64,000 nucleotides of DNA from Bacillota bacterium (GTDB taxonomy: Bacteria; Bacillota; UBA4882; UBA8346). A program made the translations under genes and the position numbers. The stretch spans positions 1 to 64,000 of the forward strand of contig JAEYGI010000022.1 in NCBI GenBank assembly GCA_023402395.1, written 5' to 3'. Shown here piece by piece: positions 33,689-43,197 of this stretch. The number at the start of each line of letters is the position of its first letter. Positions within the stretch are counted from its first letter, which is position 1. The notes under the pieces are model-generated. The model was given only the letters and a program-made list of their open reading frames with translations, did no database searches and had not been told where the DNA came from.

Positions 33689-35704
33689 GTGGAAGAAACC
33701 GCATTACGCAATCTGGAAAACAAGTTTAAAATTTTGGCTGGGATTGCCCTGTCTATTTTTGCAATATTGCTGATCCGGCTGTGGGTTCTTCAGATTATGC
33801 AGGGCGCTTCCATTATGGTCAAGTCGCGGCAGAATCAAACCCGGGTAATCCGGATTAATGCTCCGCGTGGTATATTTTATGACCGGGCAGGCAAGATCAT
33901 CGCCACCAGCCGGATTTCGCATACCGTCTCGGTGGTGCCGGAAGATATCAAGGATAAGCCCGAGGTTTTACAGACCCTGAGCAAGATTTTGAAAATCCCG
34001 GTCCGCGAGATCGAAGCCAAGCTGGCGCCTGACCCGAAACGTCCCCGCAACCCCTATCAATACATTCCGATCAGTAAGGATCTTGATTCGGTGACAGTCA
34101 TCAAGCTGCTGGAGTCGAAATTGGACTTGCCCGGCGTGGAAGTGGATGATATTCCGTTGCGGTATTATCCTTATGGCGAGTATGCCAGCCACCTTTTCGG
34201 ATATATCCGGGAGATTAGCGAAAGCGAACTGAGCAATTTGAAATCTAAAGGATACCGGACCGGCGACCTGATCGGCAAGACCGGTTTGGAGCGGACCTAT
34301 GAGGAATATCTGCGCGGCGTCGATGGCGGCAAGATTTATGAGGTCGATATTCACGGCCGTCCGTTGCGGTTGCTGGAGAACCGGGAACCGCAGCCCGGAA
34401 ATAATCTGCACCTTACCATCGATCAGAAAGTGCAGATGGCGGCGGAAAAAGCGTTGGATGAACAATTGACGTATCTTCAAAAGTATAGCCGATGGCGGAA
34501 TGCCAAAGCCGGGGCGGTGGTCGCACTTGATCCCAGAAACGGGAATATTTTGGCCATGGCCAGTAAGCCCGGTTTTGATCCCAACCTGTTCGTGGGGGTA
34601 ATCACCCCCGAGATTGCCCAAAATCTGTACAATAACCCGTTGCATCCCTTTTTGAACCGGGTCATTCAAGGCGAATTCGCTCCCGGTTCGACCTTTAAAC
34701 CGATCACCGTTCTGGCGGCCCTAATGGAGCATAAGGTCGACGAAAAGCAGAAGTTTTATTGCAACGGCTTTGATCCAGTCTGGGGCAAGGACTTCAAATG
34801 CTGGATCTATTCCGAGCGCGGCGGAGGCCATGGCGCGCAGACGGTCATCGAGGGTTTGAAGAATTCGTGCAATATTGTCATGGCCGAACTCAGCCGCAGG
34901 ATCGGCCCGGACACTCTGGCAAAATACGCCCGGTTTTTGGGTTTGGGGCGGGCCACCGGCATCAATCTTTATCCCGGGGAACGCCTGGGACTGGTTCCCG
35001 ATACCGAATGGAAGCGGCGTCAAACCAGGGATAAAGTCTGGGTACCGCTGGAGACCTTGCATTTTGGGATTGGGCAGGGAGCATTGACCGTAACCCCGCT
35101 TCAATTGGCGCAAGTTTACGCGGCGATTGCCAATGACGGCAAAGTCTACCGGCCGCGAATCGTATCGAAGATCACCAGCCCGGGCGGTGACGTCGTTTGG
35201 AACAACCAGCCGAAACTAGCCGCGCATCTGGAGGTTCCGTCCAAGATTCTGGACACGGTTCAAGAGGGTTTAACCGAAGTGGTCAAGGAAGGAACTGCGG
35301 CTTGGGTTTTCCGGGATTTCCCACTCGACAAATATCCGGTGGCCGGAAAAACCGGAACCGTACAAAAGCCGCCATATGATAATTCAGGAGTATTCGCCTC
35401 ATATGCTCCGGTTGGAAATCCGGAGATCGTGGTCATTGTCTTTGTCGAACAGGGCGGTGGCAGCGGCAGCGCGATTCCAATCGCCCGGAAGGTGCTGGAG
35501 GCTTATTTTGACTTGGATGAGCAACCCAAACCGACTTCAGCCCCGGGAACCGTTGCTCCCCCAAGTCCGGCCGTCCCCCCCGTCCCGGCCGAGGGGGACG
35601 GATTGAACCCTCCGCCCGCGAACCCGGTGGATAGCAACTCAAGTTCAACGCCGCCCGTGTCCCCGGCGAATAACGGCGCGACGGTTCCGTCGCCCCGTCC
35701 ATGA
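33689..35704 (+). CDS. mrdA: Penicillin-binding protein 2 (elongation transpeptidase)
   Basis: A 671-residue class B PBP with one N-terminal membrane helix (about 15-35). It pairs with RodA in lateral wall synthesis. The catalytic Ser is 334 in G-S-T-F-K-P; S-C-N follows near 394 and K-T-G-T in the C-terminal part of the domain. About 60 C-terminal residues (from T-S-A-P-G-T-V) are rich in Pro, Ser and Asn, an unusual low-complexity tail beyond the domain. GTG start after AGCGGGGGC. Confidence 0.93.
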   Translation: MEETALRNLENKFKILAGIALSIFAILLIRLWVLQIMQGASIMVKSRQNQTRVIRINAPRGIFYDRAGKIIATSRISHTVSVVPEDIKDKPEVLQTLSKILKIPVREIEAKLAPDPKRPRNPYQYIPISKDLDSVTVIKLLESKLDLPGVEVDDIPLRYYPYGEYASHLFGYIREISESELSNLKSKGYRTGDLIGKTGLERTYEEYLRGVDGGKIYEVDIHGRPLRLLENREPQPGNNLHLTIDQKVQMAAEKALDEQLTYLQKYSRWRNAKAGAVVALDPRNGNILAMASKPGFDPNLFVGVITPEIAQNLYNNPLHPFLNRVIQGEFAPGSTFKPITVLAALMEHKVDEKQKFYCNGFDPVWGKDFKCWIYSERGGGHGAQTVIEGLKNSCNIVMAELSRRIGPDTLAKYARFLGLGRATGINLYPGERLGLVPDTEWKRRQTRDKVWVPLETLHFGIGQGALTVTPLQLAQVYAAIANDGKVYRPRIVSKITSPGGDVVWNNQPKLAAHLEVPSKILDTVQEGLTEVVKEGTAAWVFRDFPLDKYPVAGKTGTVQKPPYDNSGVFASYAPVGNPEIVVIVFVEQGGGSGSAIPIARKVLEAYFDLDEQPKPTSAPGTVAPPSPAVPPVPAEGDGLNPPPANPVDSNSSSTPPVSPANNGATVPSPRP

Positions 35705-35726
35705 AAATCGAATCGTCGTCCCAACT

Positions 35727-35750
35727 TCCTCCTTGGGCGGGAGGATTTTT
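35727..35750 (+). terminator. Terminator after mrdA
   Basis: TCCTCC (35727-35732) pairs with GGAGGA (35740-35745), followed by five Ts. Confidence 0.75.
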
Positions 35751-35779
35751 CTTTTACGGTAGCGAAAATTGATCTATAT

Positions 35780-35863
35780 TAGGATGAAATAAATCTCTCA
35801 CTTAAATTTGCATTCCTAAAGCCGTATGCAAATAGAAATCAAATCGGAATTTATTTCATCCTA
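35780..35863. repeat. Nested inverted repeat between mrdA and minC
   Basis: Outer arms TAGGATGAAATAAAT (35780-35794 and its complement 35849-35863, 15 bp) enclose inner arms ATTTGCAT/ATGCAAAT (35806-35813 and 35826-35833). It is an 84-bp element of the size of a small non-autonomous repeat, in the 300-base gap before minC. No coding frame is seen in the gap. Confidence 0.85.
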
Positions 35864-36007
35864 TTACAGCGTTAATAAGTTAAATTAATTCCCTTACAAT
35901 TTCATCATGGCCGGCTTTAGGGACATGATGCGTACTGAAATTTAGTTCAACTTGTATTGTCGTAAGTTTTTCAGCGTATTGTTCATTCTGCGAGTGGGAG
36001 AATCATT

Positions 36008-36685
36008 ATGAGCGCGCGTACCTTAAGAGCAAATCCACGGCTACCCAAAGCCGGCAGTGTGGTTTTCAAAGGATATAAGCACGGTTTGACGCTGGTCATT
36101 CCCGAGGAAGGCCCGTTTGGTTCTCATCTTGAAGACCTCCGGACACGTTTGGCGGAGGCGCATGATTTTTTTCGTGGAGCCAAGCTTTCACTAAAAGTGG
36201 GAGCCCGGCATTTGACCGAGGATGAACAGGCGGCGCTGGAACGGTTACTAGCGGCATCAGGGCTTTCGTTGCAACGGATTATCGGCGAAGCGGAGCCGGC
36301 TAGCATAGTGGAGAGCAATTTTTCAAGCCATGAATGGGATGAGTTTATCCCAACGATTACCGTGAAAAAGACGGTTCGCTCCGGCCAACGGCTGGCTTTT
36401 GAAGGCAACCTGGTAATTATGGGCGATGTCAACCCCGGAGCCGAGATCATTGCCAGCGGCGATATTATCGTGATGGGGGCTTTGCGGGGAACCGCCCACG
36501 CCGGGGCCGAGGGCGATTCATCGGCCCGGATTTATGCTTTTGATCTTGACCCGGTTCAGATTCGGATCGGCGGAGTGATCACCCGGTCGCCCGAACCCCG
36601 CGGCAAGGTTGAGTCGGAACACCATGGACCGGAACTGGCTCAGATCAAAGACGGGATGATCATTGTCGAACGTTTGGCTTTCTAA
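36008..36685 (+). CDS. minC: Septum site-determining protein MinC
   Basis: The 225-residue inhibitor of FtsZ assembly acts away from midcell. The C-terminal half carries the repeated right-handed beta-helix of MinC (G-N-L-V-I-M-G-D-V-N-P-G-A-E, then G-D-I-I-V-M-G-A-L-R-G). The N-terminal domain is more divergent as usual. It starts at ATG 36008 after AGTGGGAG and heads minCDE. Confidence 0.93.
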   Translation: MSARTLRANPRLPKAGSVVFKGYKHGLTLVIPEEGPFGSHLEDLRTRLAEAHDFFRGAKLSLKVGARHLTEDEQAALERLLAASGLSLQRIIGEAEPASIVESNFSSHEWDEFIPTITVKKTVRSGQRLAFEGNLVIMGDVNPGAEIIASGDIIVMGALRGTAHAGAEGDSSARIYAFDLDPVQIRIGGVITRSPEPRGKVESEHHGPELAQIKDGMIIVERLAF

Positions 36686-36748
36686 TTGGGTTTTTTGAAG
36701 AAGGCCTCGCTGTAATGGATTTGCCCACGAAATGAGGAGGATTTTTGA

Positions 36749-37543
36749 ATGGCGGGAAGGGTTATTGTGATTACCTCCGGAAAGGGAGGGGTCGGGAAGA
36801 CGACCACTTGTGCGAATATCGGAACCGGTTTGGCCTTGCGCGGCCGGAGAACCGTTTTGATCGACGCTGATATCGGACTTCGGAATCTCGATGTGGTAAT
36901 GGGCTTGGAAAACCGGATCGTTTACGATCTGGTTCATGTGGTTGAGAAACAATGCAAGGTCAAACAAGCCTTAATCAAGGATAAACGATTTGAAAACCTC
37001 TATTTGCTGCCGGCCGCCCAAACCCGGGAAAAGGACGCGGTCAAGCCGGAGCAGATGAAAGAGTTGTGCGCCGAGTTGCGCGGCGAATTCGATAATATTC
37101 TGATCGATTGCCCGGCCGGAATCGAACAAGGCTTTAAAAATGCCATCGCCGGCGCGGATCAAGCCGTTATTATCACCACGCCGGACGTTTCGGCCGTTCG
37201 TGACGCCGACCGGATCGTAGGTTTGCTTCAAGCCAATGATTTGGTCAATCCGCAATTGATTATCAACCGGGTTCGGCCGGAGATGATCAAAAAAGGCGAT
37301 ATGATGGATATCAGCGATGTCAATGACATTCTGGCCATCGATCTTTTGGGGGTTGTTCCCGATGATGAAACCATCATCATTTCTACCAACCGGGGCGAAC
37401 CGGCGGTTTTAGATCAAGCCTCTCGCGCCGGCGAAGCGTTCCGGAATATCGTGGCCCGGATTGAGGGAGAAAAGGTGCCGTTTATGTCCCTGGATGAGGA
37501 TCCGGGCTTAATGGAACGGATTTTACGGTTCTTTAAGCGGTAA
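36749..37543 (+). CDS. minD: Septum site-determining ATPase MinD
   Basis: The 264-residue ATPase has the deviant Walker A G-K-G-G-V-G-K-T-T (11-19). The C-terminal amphipathic membrane-targeting helix is visible (M-E-R-I-L-R-F-F-K-R). It recruits MinC and is driven by MinE, encoded next. AGGAGG precedes ATG. Confidence 0.96.
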   Translation: MAGRVIVITSGKGGVGKTTTCANIGTGLALRGRRTVLIDADIGLRNLDVVMGLENRIVYDLVHVVEKQCKVKQALIKDKRFENLYLLPAAQTREKDAVKPEQMKELCAELRGEFDNILIDCPAGIEQGFKNAIAGADQAVIITTPDVSAVRDADRIVGLLQANDLVNPQLIINRVRPEMIKKGDMMDISDVNDILAIDLLGVVPDDETIIISTNRGEPAVLDQASRAGEAFRNIVARIEGEKVPFMSLDEDPGLMERILRFFKR

Positions 37544-37579
37544 ACAGGCGCGGGACCTTTATTATGAAGGGGGTTTATC

Positions 37580-37834
37580 ATGGATTTTATCAATAAATTT
37601 TTTAAAGAAGAGACCTCCAGCAAAGATATGGCGGTTGAACGGCTGAGGCTGGTATTGGTGCACGATCGGGCCAATGTCACTCCGGGGTTGATGGAGTTGC
37701 TCAAGGAGGAATTAATCCAGGTCATCTCCAAATACATGGATATTGACGAGCAATCCATGGAGGTCAACTTGACGTCGGGCGATCGTTCCGCTTCCTTAAC
37801 CGCCAACATTCCGGTGAAGCGGATTCGTAGATAA
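37580..37834 (+). CDS. minE: Cell division topological specificity factor MinE
   Basis: The 84-residue protein has the basic N-terminal membrane-binding stretch and the MinD-interacting region with V-H-D-R-A near residue 27. Presence of MinE with MinCD points to an oscillating Min system rather than DivIVA-anchored Min. AAGGGGGTTTATC precedes ATG. Confidence 0.93.
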   Translation: MDFINKFFKEETSSKDMAVERLRLVLVHDRANVTPGLMELLKEELIQVISKYMDIDEQSMEVNLTSGDRSASLTANIPVKRIRR

Positions 37835-37926
37835 TTCTGGCGATTTTGCGCTTCGAGGAACTTTTTACTGCTGGATGCGGCCTGGCTTTCAAGATATAAT
37901 GGACAAAATGGGGAGGGGGCGTTATC

Positions 37927-39051
37927 GTGGATCGCCGGCTTCTAAAAAACCTCGACTATAGCTTGTTGGCGATTGTTGTCTTGTTAATCCTGGTTGGATT
38001 AATGATGGTCTATAGCGCCACTCATGCCAAGATCGGGCTGACGCACGGAGACCCGTTCGCTTTCGTGAAAAAACAGTCGGTCGCCTTGCTGATTGGAACT
38101 TTGGTGATGTTCGGCTTGCTGTTCTTTGATTACCGCATCTCGGACCGGATGGCGCAGCTTCTTTACGGGTTTAATATTTTGCTGTTGATATTGGTTCTCA
38201 CGCCGCTCGGCAGCACGAGAAACGGGGCACAGAGCTGGTTGTTCGGTATTCAGCCGTCGGAATTCGCCAAGGTGATCATGATTGTGACCTTTGGCAAGTT
38301 TTTGGCCGAGCGGGAGAGCCTTTCTTCGTTTTATAGCTTTATTATGCCTTTTTGTTTTGTCGGAGCCCCGTTGCTGCTGATTTTAATGCAGCCGGATCTT
38401 GGGACTGCCTTGGTTTTTATTTTTATCATGCTGCTGATGATGTATACCGCCGGAGCTCCGGGTTGGAAATTATTATCACTGATTTTAATCGGAGTCGCCG
38501 CGGTTGCGTTGTTGTTCGTTTCCCATCATTTTTTCGATACGCCGTTGCCCGTCAAAGAGTATCAAGTGGCCCGGTTGACCAGTTTTCTGGATCCGGAGCG
38601 GGATCCGCAAGGGAGCGGCTGGAATGTCCGCCAAGCCGTGATTGCGGTGGGATCCGGCCAGTTTTTCGGCAAAGGGCTATTCCGCGGCACGCAGGGCCGG
38701 TTGGGATATCTTCCGGAGAATCACACCGATTTTATTTTTGCGGTGTTATGCGAAGAGTTGGGCTTTGTTGGCGGGTTTGGCGTGCTATTTTTGTTTTTTA
38801 CCCTGATCTGGCGGGGGATACGCATCGGCTACCAAGCCCGGGATAAGACTGGAACCATTATCGCGGTAGGGATCGTCTCGATGTTTCTATTCCACGTATT
38901 CGAAAACATCGGAATGAATATGGGAATTATGCCGATTACCGGAATTCCACTGCCTTTCATCAGTTCGGGCGGGAGTTCGATGGTTGCCAATCTGGCTGCG
39001 ATCGGGATATTGATCAATATCTGGGCCCGTCGTCAAAAAATCATGTTTTAA
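37927..39051 (+). CDS. rodA: Rod-shape SEDS glycosyltransferase RodA
   Basis: A 374-residue polytopic membrane protein of the SEDS family that polymerises glycan strands with PBP2. Ten or so hydrophobic segments are seen. Family signatures include S-E-F-A-K, P-E-N-H-T-D-F-I-F-A and the C-terminal P-F-I-S-S-G-G-S-S. It starts at GTG 37927 after GGGGAGGGGGC. A terminator follows directly. Confidence 0.94.
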   Translation: MDRRLLKNLDYSLLAIVVLLILVGLMMVYSATHAKIGLTHGDPFAFVKKQSVALLIGTLVMFGLLFFDYRISDRMAQLLYGFNILLLILVLTPLGSTRNGAQSWLFGIQPSEFAKVIMIVTFGKFLAERESLSSFYSFIMPFCFVGAPLLLILMQPDLGTALVFIFIMLLMMYTAGAPGWKLLSLILIGVAAVALLFVSHHFFDTPLPVKEYQVARLTSFLDPERDPQGSGWNVRQAVIAVGSGQFFGKGLFRGTQGRLGYLPENHTDFIFAVLCEELGFVGGFGVLFLFFTLIWRGIRIGYQARDKTGTIIAVGIVSMFLFHVFENIGMNMGIMPITGIPLPFISSGGSSMVANLAAIGILINIWARRQKIMF

Positions 39052-39080
39052 AAAACATCTGTTTTTTTACAGATGTTTTT
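39051..39080 (+). terminator. Terminator after rodA
   Basis: AAAAACATCTG (39051-39061) pairs with CAGATGTTTTT (39070-39080). The T-rich loop and the T run after the stem fit a strong terminator. Confidence 0.85.
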
Positions 39081-39111
39081 TCTTGTTGAAATGGTTGAAG
39101 GGAGGGATGAG

Positions 39112-39555
39112 ATGGAGAGCATGCCCAACGAATATCGGGCGGGCGGGATTGTCTTCCGATGCGTCGACAAAGTGGTTGAGTATTTGTTGGTAACCAGCAA
39201 TTCCAACCAAAACCGCTGGATCATCCCGGCCGGTCATATTGAGGCAGGAGAATCGGCGCCTACCGCGGCCTTGCGGGAAGTCGAAGAGGAAGCCGGAGTG
39301 CAGGCGAAAATCGTGAAAGATCTAGGGCGATTCCATTATATCTGGAATCGCGGCCAGCAACGGATCTTGATCGACACTCACTTATATCTGATGGAATACA
39401 CCCGGACGATTGCCGATATGCCGGAAGGGCGCAAGGTTCAATTTTTTTCCGTCAACCAAATCAAATTATTAAATATTTGGGATGAATCCCGGGCTTTTCT
39501 CGGAAAAGCCCATCAGGAGACATTGTCATTGGGCAAGACGGAAACCGGAACCTGA
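39112..39555 (+). CDS. NUDIX hydrolase
   Basis: A 147-residue protein with a full Nudix box at 41-63 (G-x5-E-x7-R-E-V-x-E-E-x-G-V). It resembles bis(5'-nucleosyl)-tetraphosphatases of the MutT/Ap4A type, but the substrate is not settled. ATG 39112 is chosen for its GGGAGGG ribosome site; earlier ATG 39073 lies in the rodA terminator. Confidence 0.85.
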   Translation: MESMPNEYRAGGIVFRCVDKVVEYLLVTSNSNQNRWIIPAGHIEAGESAPTAALREVEEEAGVQAKIVKDLGRFHYIWNRGQQRILIDTHLYLMEYTRTIADMPEGRKVQFFSVNQIKLLNIWDESRAFLGKAHQETLSLGKTETGT

Positions 39556-39575
39556 ACATCGCAATCTTTGAAAAT

Positions 39576-39604
39576 AAAACCGCGATTGATCGCGGTTTTT
39601 ATTT
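39576..39604 (+). terminator. Terminator after NUDIX gene
   Basis: AAAACCGCGAT (39576-39586) and ATCGCGGTTTT (39589-39599) with T run. Confidence 0.9.
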
Positions 39605-39773
39605 TATGTTGGCAATCGATGCGTCATCCCGTGGAGGCGAACAAATTCTGACTTAACGAGTAATAGAACAAATACCATCTGCCGTTCCGCTTCGGGGCCT
39701 TGTTTTCATACCGTTTCGATTTGCTTTCCGCCATAGTCAACCGGAACTGTTGCATTGCGAGGATCCCTTTCTA

Positions 39774-39947
39774 CATTGCCAACTTACAATTTTGAATCCC
39801 AATCCACCAATTGGAAATTGCGAGATTTGAATCCTCCAAATCCAACAGATACAATTCCATTGCCAAAATCCATTTTATCATTGTCAACTTTCAATTTCAA
39901 ATTGCGATCCACCAATTGGGAATTGGAAGATCACAATCTGCCAAAGC
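39774..39947. repeat. Imperfect 70-bp direct repeat in the gap before gntR
   Basis: Two related segments (39774-39842 and 39879-39947, 105 bp apart) share cattgNcaactt, cAATCCACCAATTGG-type cores and a CCAAA end. The gap 39605-40231 otherwise holds no supported gene; a 67-codon frame at 39985-40188 has no ribosome site. Confidence 0.6.
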
Positions 39948-40231
39948 CAAATAACAATCGATGCGACAAGGTGGCGAGTAAGGATTGACAATTTACTTTG
40001 GCCAAGCCCACCACTTTTCTAAAAAAGAGACTTCACGGGTATGTCCCAGGGGAATGGCATGGCTGAGTGCATCATTTCTTCATGACCACGGTTTCGATGG
40101 GGATAATATGGATATGCCCGGGAACATTAACAGCCATTTTTGGGCGGAAAAATTTTGTAGACAAAGTGAATTAAAGGGAATAAAATAAAATTGGAACTAA
40201 GGATTGGTCCACTAATCCTTTGGAGGTATCG

Positions 40232-41233
40232 ATGAGGCTGGAACTTGAAAAGGAGAGCGGCATCCCCCTTTACGTCCAAATCAAGGATCAGATCCGCCAA
40301 CTGATCCGGAATGGAATGTTGCGTTCGGGAGACCGGTTGCCCCCGGAACGCGACTGGGCCAAGGAGATCGGCGTCAGTCGCAATACAGTCAGCATGGCCT
40401 TTCGGGAGCTGGAAGCAGAGGGAGTGCTGACGGTGGATCAGGGAAGGGGCACGTTTGTATCCGACCTTCCGGAGGAGCGTCAGTATCCCGGGCCGGAGAG
40501 CAGCCGCAAGGAACAAGTCATGGAATTGCTCGACCGCATGATCGACGGTTGTTGGGAATTGGGGTTTTATGGAGAGCAGTTAAGCGGCCTGGTTTCCGCC
40601 AGGATCCGGGAGCGGGAGGATTCGTTCCGGAAGGCGCGGGTGCTTTTTATCGATTGCAATGAGGAGCAGCTTCATAATTTTCTGCGCCAGTTCCATGAGT
40701 TAATCCAATTGGACATCATCCCCTTTCTGCTCGCGGATTTTACTTCCGGCACGGCTCCCGTGGCGGAATTGGTTCAGACCATTGACTTGATTGTCACCAC
40801 CGCCACTCATTTTGATGAAGTCTCCAAGACGTTGGAGGAAAAAGGACTATCGACCGAAGTGGTTCCGGTGGCCGCCCAGCCCCGGCCCGAAAGTTTGGTG
40901 CGTCTGACCCGCTTGACCGCCGACCAGAAAGTGGGCTTGATCTGTTTGAGTCCGGAATTCCCGTCCATTGTTAAAAGGACCCTGACCCGGATCGGTCTGC
41001 ACGACTTGAACTTTGATTTCACCTTTACCAAAAACCGGGCCGATTTAATTAATTTCATCGAAGACCATGAAGTTTTGGTGGTTTTTATGGATCGGTTCCG
41101 GGAAGTCAAAACCATGGCCGGCGCTAAAGAGGTGATCCCTTACCTTCATGAGTTGGATGCCGGTTCGGTGACCCTCGTCCGCCGGGCGGTCGACAAAGTC
41201 CTCAAGGCCAGAAGAAAAGGAGAATCAAGATGA
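40232..41233 (+). CDS. GntR family regulator with novel-type effector domain
   Basis: A 333-residue regulator. The N-terminal winged helix is GntR-like (I-P-L-Y-V-Q-I-K-D-Q, then L-P-P-E-R-D-W-A-K-E-I-G-V-S-R-N-T-V). The C-terminal 240 residues are not the FadR, HutC, YtrA or MocR types I know; they read as an alpha/beta ligand-binding fold (V-L-F-I-D-C-N-E-E-Q-L, V-V-P-V-A-A-Q-P-R-P-E). ATG 40232 has GGAGGT 5 bases upstream; its stop overlaps glmS ATG, so it likely controls this operon and is co-expressed. Confidence 0.85.
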   Translation: MRLELEKESGIPLYVQIKDQIRQLIRNGMLRSGDRLPPERDWAKEIGVSRNTVSMAFRELEAEGVLTVDQGRGTFVSDLPEERQYPGPESSRKEQVMELLDRMIDGCWELGFYGEQLSGLVSARIREREDSFRKARVLFIDCNEEQLHNFLRQFHELIQLDIIPFLLADFTSGTAPVAELVQTIDLIVTTATHFDEVSKTLEEKGLSTEVVPVAAQPRPESLVRLTRLTADQKVGLICLSPEFPSIVKRTLTRIGLHDLNFDFTFTKNRADLINFIEDHEVLVVFMDRFREVKTMAGAKEVIPYLHELDAGSVTLVRRAVDKVLKARRKGESR

Positions 41234-41721
41234 CGCCAGCAACACTGGTCCTCGGAGTTATCGGTATGGATGTTCACGCCGTGGGCAATAAAATATTGGA
41301 ATACACGTTTTCCGGCGCCGGTTTTCATGTGGTTAACCTGGGGGTCATGGTGTCACAGGAGGAATTTATCAATGCCGCCATTGAAACCGCGGCCGACGCC
41401 ATCATCGTCTCTTCGCTTTACGGGCACGGTGAGCTTGATTGCCGGGGACTGCGGGATAAATGCATTGAAGCCGGGATCGGCGATATTCTGTTGTATGCCG
41501 GCGGCAATCTGGTGGTGGGAAAAACGCCGTTTGAAGTGGTTGAACAAAGGTTTAAGGCCATGGGCTTCAACCGGGTTTATCCGCCCGGAACTGCGCCCGA
41601 GAAAGCGATTGAGGATTTGCGGCGCGACCTGATAATGTTCGGCCGGCGCGTTGATGAGCGGTTCGAGGCGACACAGGGAGGTGGGGGAATTGAACGAACT
41701 GAAAAACCGGCGGATCAATGA
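41230..41721 (+). CDS. glmS: Glutamate mutase (methylaspartate mutase) S subunit
   Basis: The small B12-binding subunit of the adenosylcobalamin-dependent mutase that turns L-glutamate into threo-3-methylaspartate. The cobalamin motif D-V-H-A-V-G occurs at 14-19, with His 16 as Co ligand, plus S-L-Y-G-H-G and A-G-G-N-L-V-V-G. At 163 residues it has a C-terminal tail beyond the usual ~137. Its end overlaps the start of glmE by 32 bases. Confidence 0.92.
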   Translation: MTPATLVLGVIGMDVHAVGNKILEYTFSGAGFHVVNLGVMVSQEEFINAAIETAADAIIVSSLYGHGELDCRGLRDKCIEAGIGDILLYAGGNLVVGKTPFEVVEQRFKAMGFNRVYPPGTAPEKAIEDLRRDLIMFGRRVDERFEATQGGGGIERTEKPADQ

Positions 41722-43141
41722 AGCGGAGTTCCTCCGGGAACGTCAGGAAGTTTTACGGCAGTGGCCGACTGGCTCCGAGGTCGATCTGGCGGAGGCGCTT
41801 GAATATCAACGGGCGATTCCGCTTGTAAAGCGGTTCGGAGCCGTTCTGGAACAAGCCGCCGGGAAGGGGGAAACCCTAGTTCAACCCCGGGCCGGGGTGG
41901 CGCTGGTCGACGAACATATCGCCCTGCTTAGGTTCTTGCAGGAGGAAGGACATGCCGATCTGCTGCCGACGACCGTTGACAGCTACACCCGGCAAAATCG
42001 TTACCAAGAAGCCGAACAGGGAATCGCCGAGAGCAGGCTGACCGGAAGGTCGATGTTGAACGGCCTTCCTATCGTAAATCACGGAATCCGTCAATGCCGC
42101 CGGGTAACCGAGGCGGTCGGCGTGCCGATTCAGATTCGGCATGGCACCCCCGATGCCCGGCTGTTGGCTGAGATTGGGCTGGCCGCCGGCTTCACGGCCT
42201 TCGAGGGCGGCGGCATCTCCTACAACATTCCGTATGCCAAATCCATTTCGCTGGAACAGACCATCAAATACTGGCAGTATGTTGACCGGCTGGTCGGCTG
42301 GTACGAGGAAAACGGCGTTTCCATCAATCGGGAACCTTTTGGCCCCTTAACCGGCACCCTAGTTCCGCCGTTCATTTCCAATGCGGTGGCGGTGATTGAA
42401 GCTGTGCTCGCCGCGGAGCAGGGTGTCCACAGTCTGACGGTGGGATACGGGCAATGCGGCAATCTGATCCAGGACGTGGCAGCGTTGATTTCATTGGCCG
42501 AATTGACTCATCAGGCGTTAGAACGCTTTGGTTATTCCGATATGCGGATCACAACCGTTTTTCATCAATGGATGGGCGGCTTTCCGGCCGATGAAGCGCA
42601 GGCCATGGCGGTGATTGCCTGGGGGGCGGCGGCGGCCGCGTTCGCGGGAGCAACCAAAGTAATCGTCAAAACGCCGCATGAAGCCTTTGGAGTCCCTACC
42701 AAGGAAGCCAACGCGGATGGGTTGAAAGCCACCCGGCAAATTCTAAATATGCTCCGGGACCAGCGACTGCCGCTCTCCAATGAGTTAAAGGCGGAGATTG
42801 GGCTTATTAAGCAAGAGACAAAGTGCATCTTATCAAAGGTTGAGGAATTGGGAGCGGGGGATTGGGCGCAGGGAGCGGTCCGGGCCTTTGCGGCGGGAGT
42901 GATTGATGTTCCCTTTGCCCCCAGCCGTTGCAACCTCGGACGGGCGATGCCAGTGCGCGACCATGAGGGCGCGGTGCGTTTACTTGATTTTGGCAATCTG
43001 CCGCTGACCGAGGAGCTGAAGTCGTTTCATCGCGAACGAATCGCGGAGCGGGCCAGGGCGGAGCGGCGGCAGGTCAGTTTTCAGATGGTTACCGACGATA
43101 TTTACGCTATTGGAAAAGGGATGCTGGTCGGCAGGCCGTAG
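41690..43141 (+). CDS. glmE: Glutamate mutase (methylaspartate mutase) E subunit
   Basis: The catalytic (epsilon) subunit, 483 residues, which binds glutamate and half of the coenzyme. TTG 41690 follows GGAGGTGG and gives the family-typical length. Recognisable stretches include R-H-G-T-P-D-A-R, F-E-G-G-G-I-S-Y-N-I-P-Y and V-K-T-P-H-E-A-F-G-V-P-T. Together with glmS it forms the E2S2 enzyme. Confidence 0.93.
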   Translation: MNELKNRRINEAEFLRERQEVLRQWPTGSEVDLAEALEYQRAIPLVKRFGAVLEQAAGKGETLVQPRAGVALVDEHIALLRFLQEEGHADLLPTTVDSYTRQNRYQEAEQGIAESRLTGRSMLNGLPIVNHGIRQCRRVTEAVGVPIQIRHGTPDARLLAEIGLAAGFTAFEGGGISYNIPYAKSISLEQTIKYWQYVDRLVGWYEENGVSINREPFGPLTGTLVPPFISNAVAVIEAVLAAEQGVHSLTVGYGQCGNLIQDVAALISLAELTHQALERFGYSDMRITTVFHQWMGGFPADEAQAMAVIAWGAAAAAFAGATKVIVKTPHEAFGVPTKEANADGLKATRQILNMLRDQRLPLSNELKAEIGLIKQETKCILSKVEELGAGDWAQGAVRAFAAGVIDVPFAPSRCNLGRAMPVRDHEGAVRLLDFGNLPLTEELKSFHRERIAERARAERRQVSFQMVTDDIYAIGKGMLVGRP

Positions 43142-43197
43142 TTGCAAGAGCTACTGCCTCGGAAAGTTTGAGATAGGATCGCTGACGGAGGAGACTC

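Noticed and set aside
39985..40188. Possible 67-residue gene
   Set aside because: No ribosome site, no recognisable motif, and it lies in a region of degenerate repeats.
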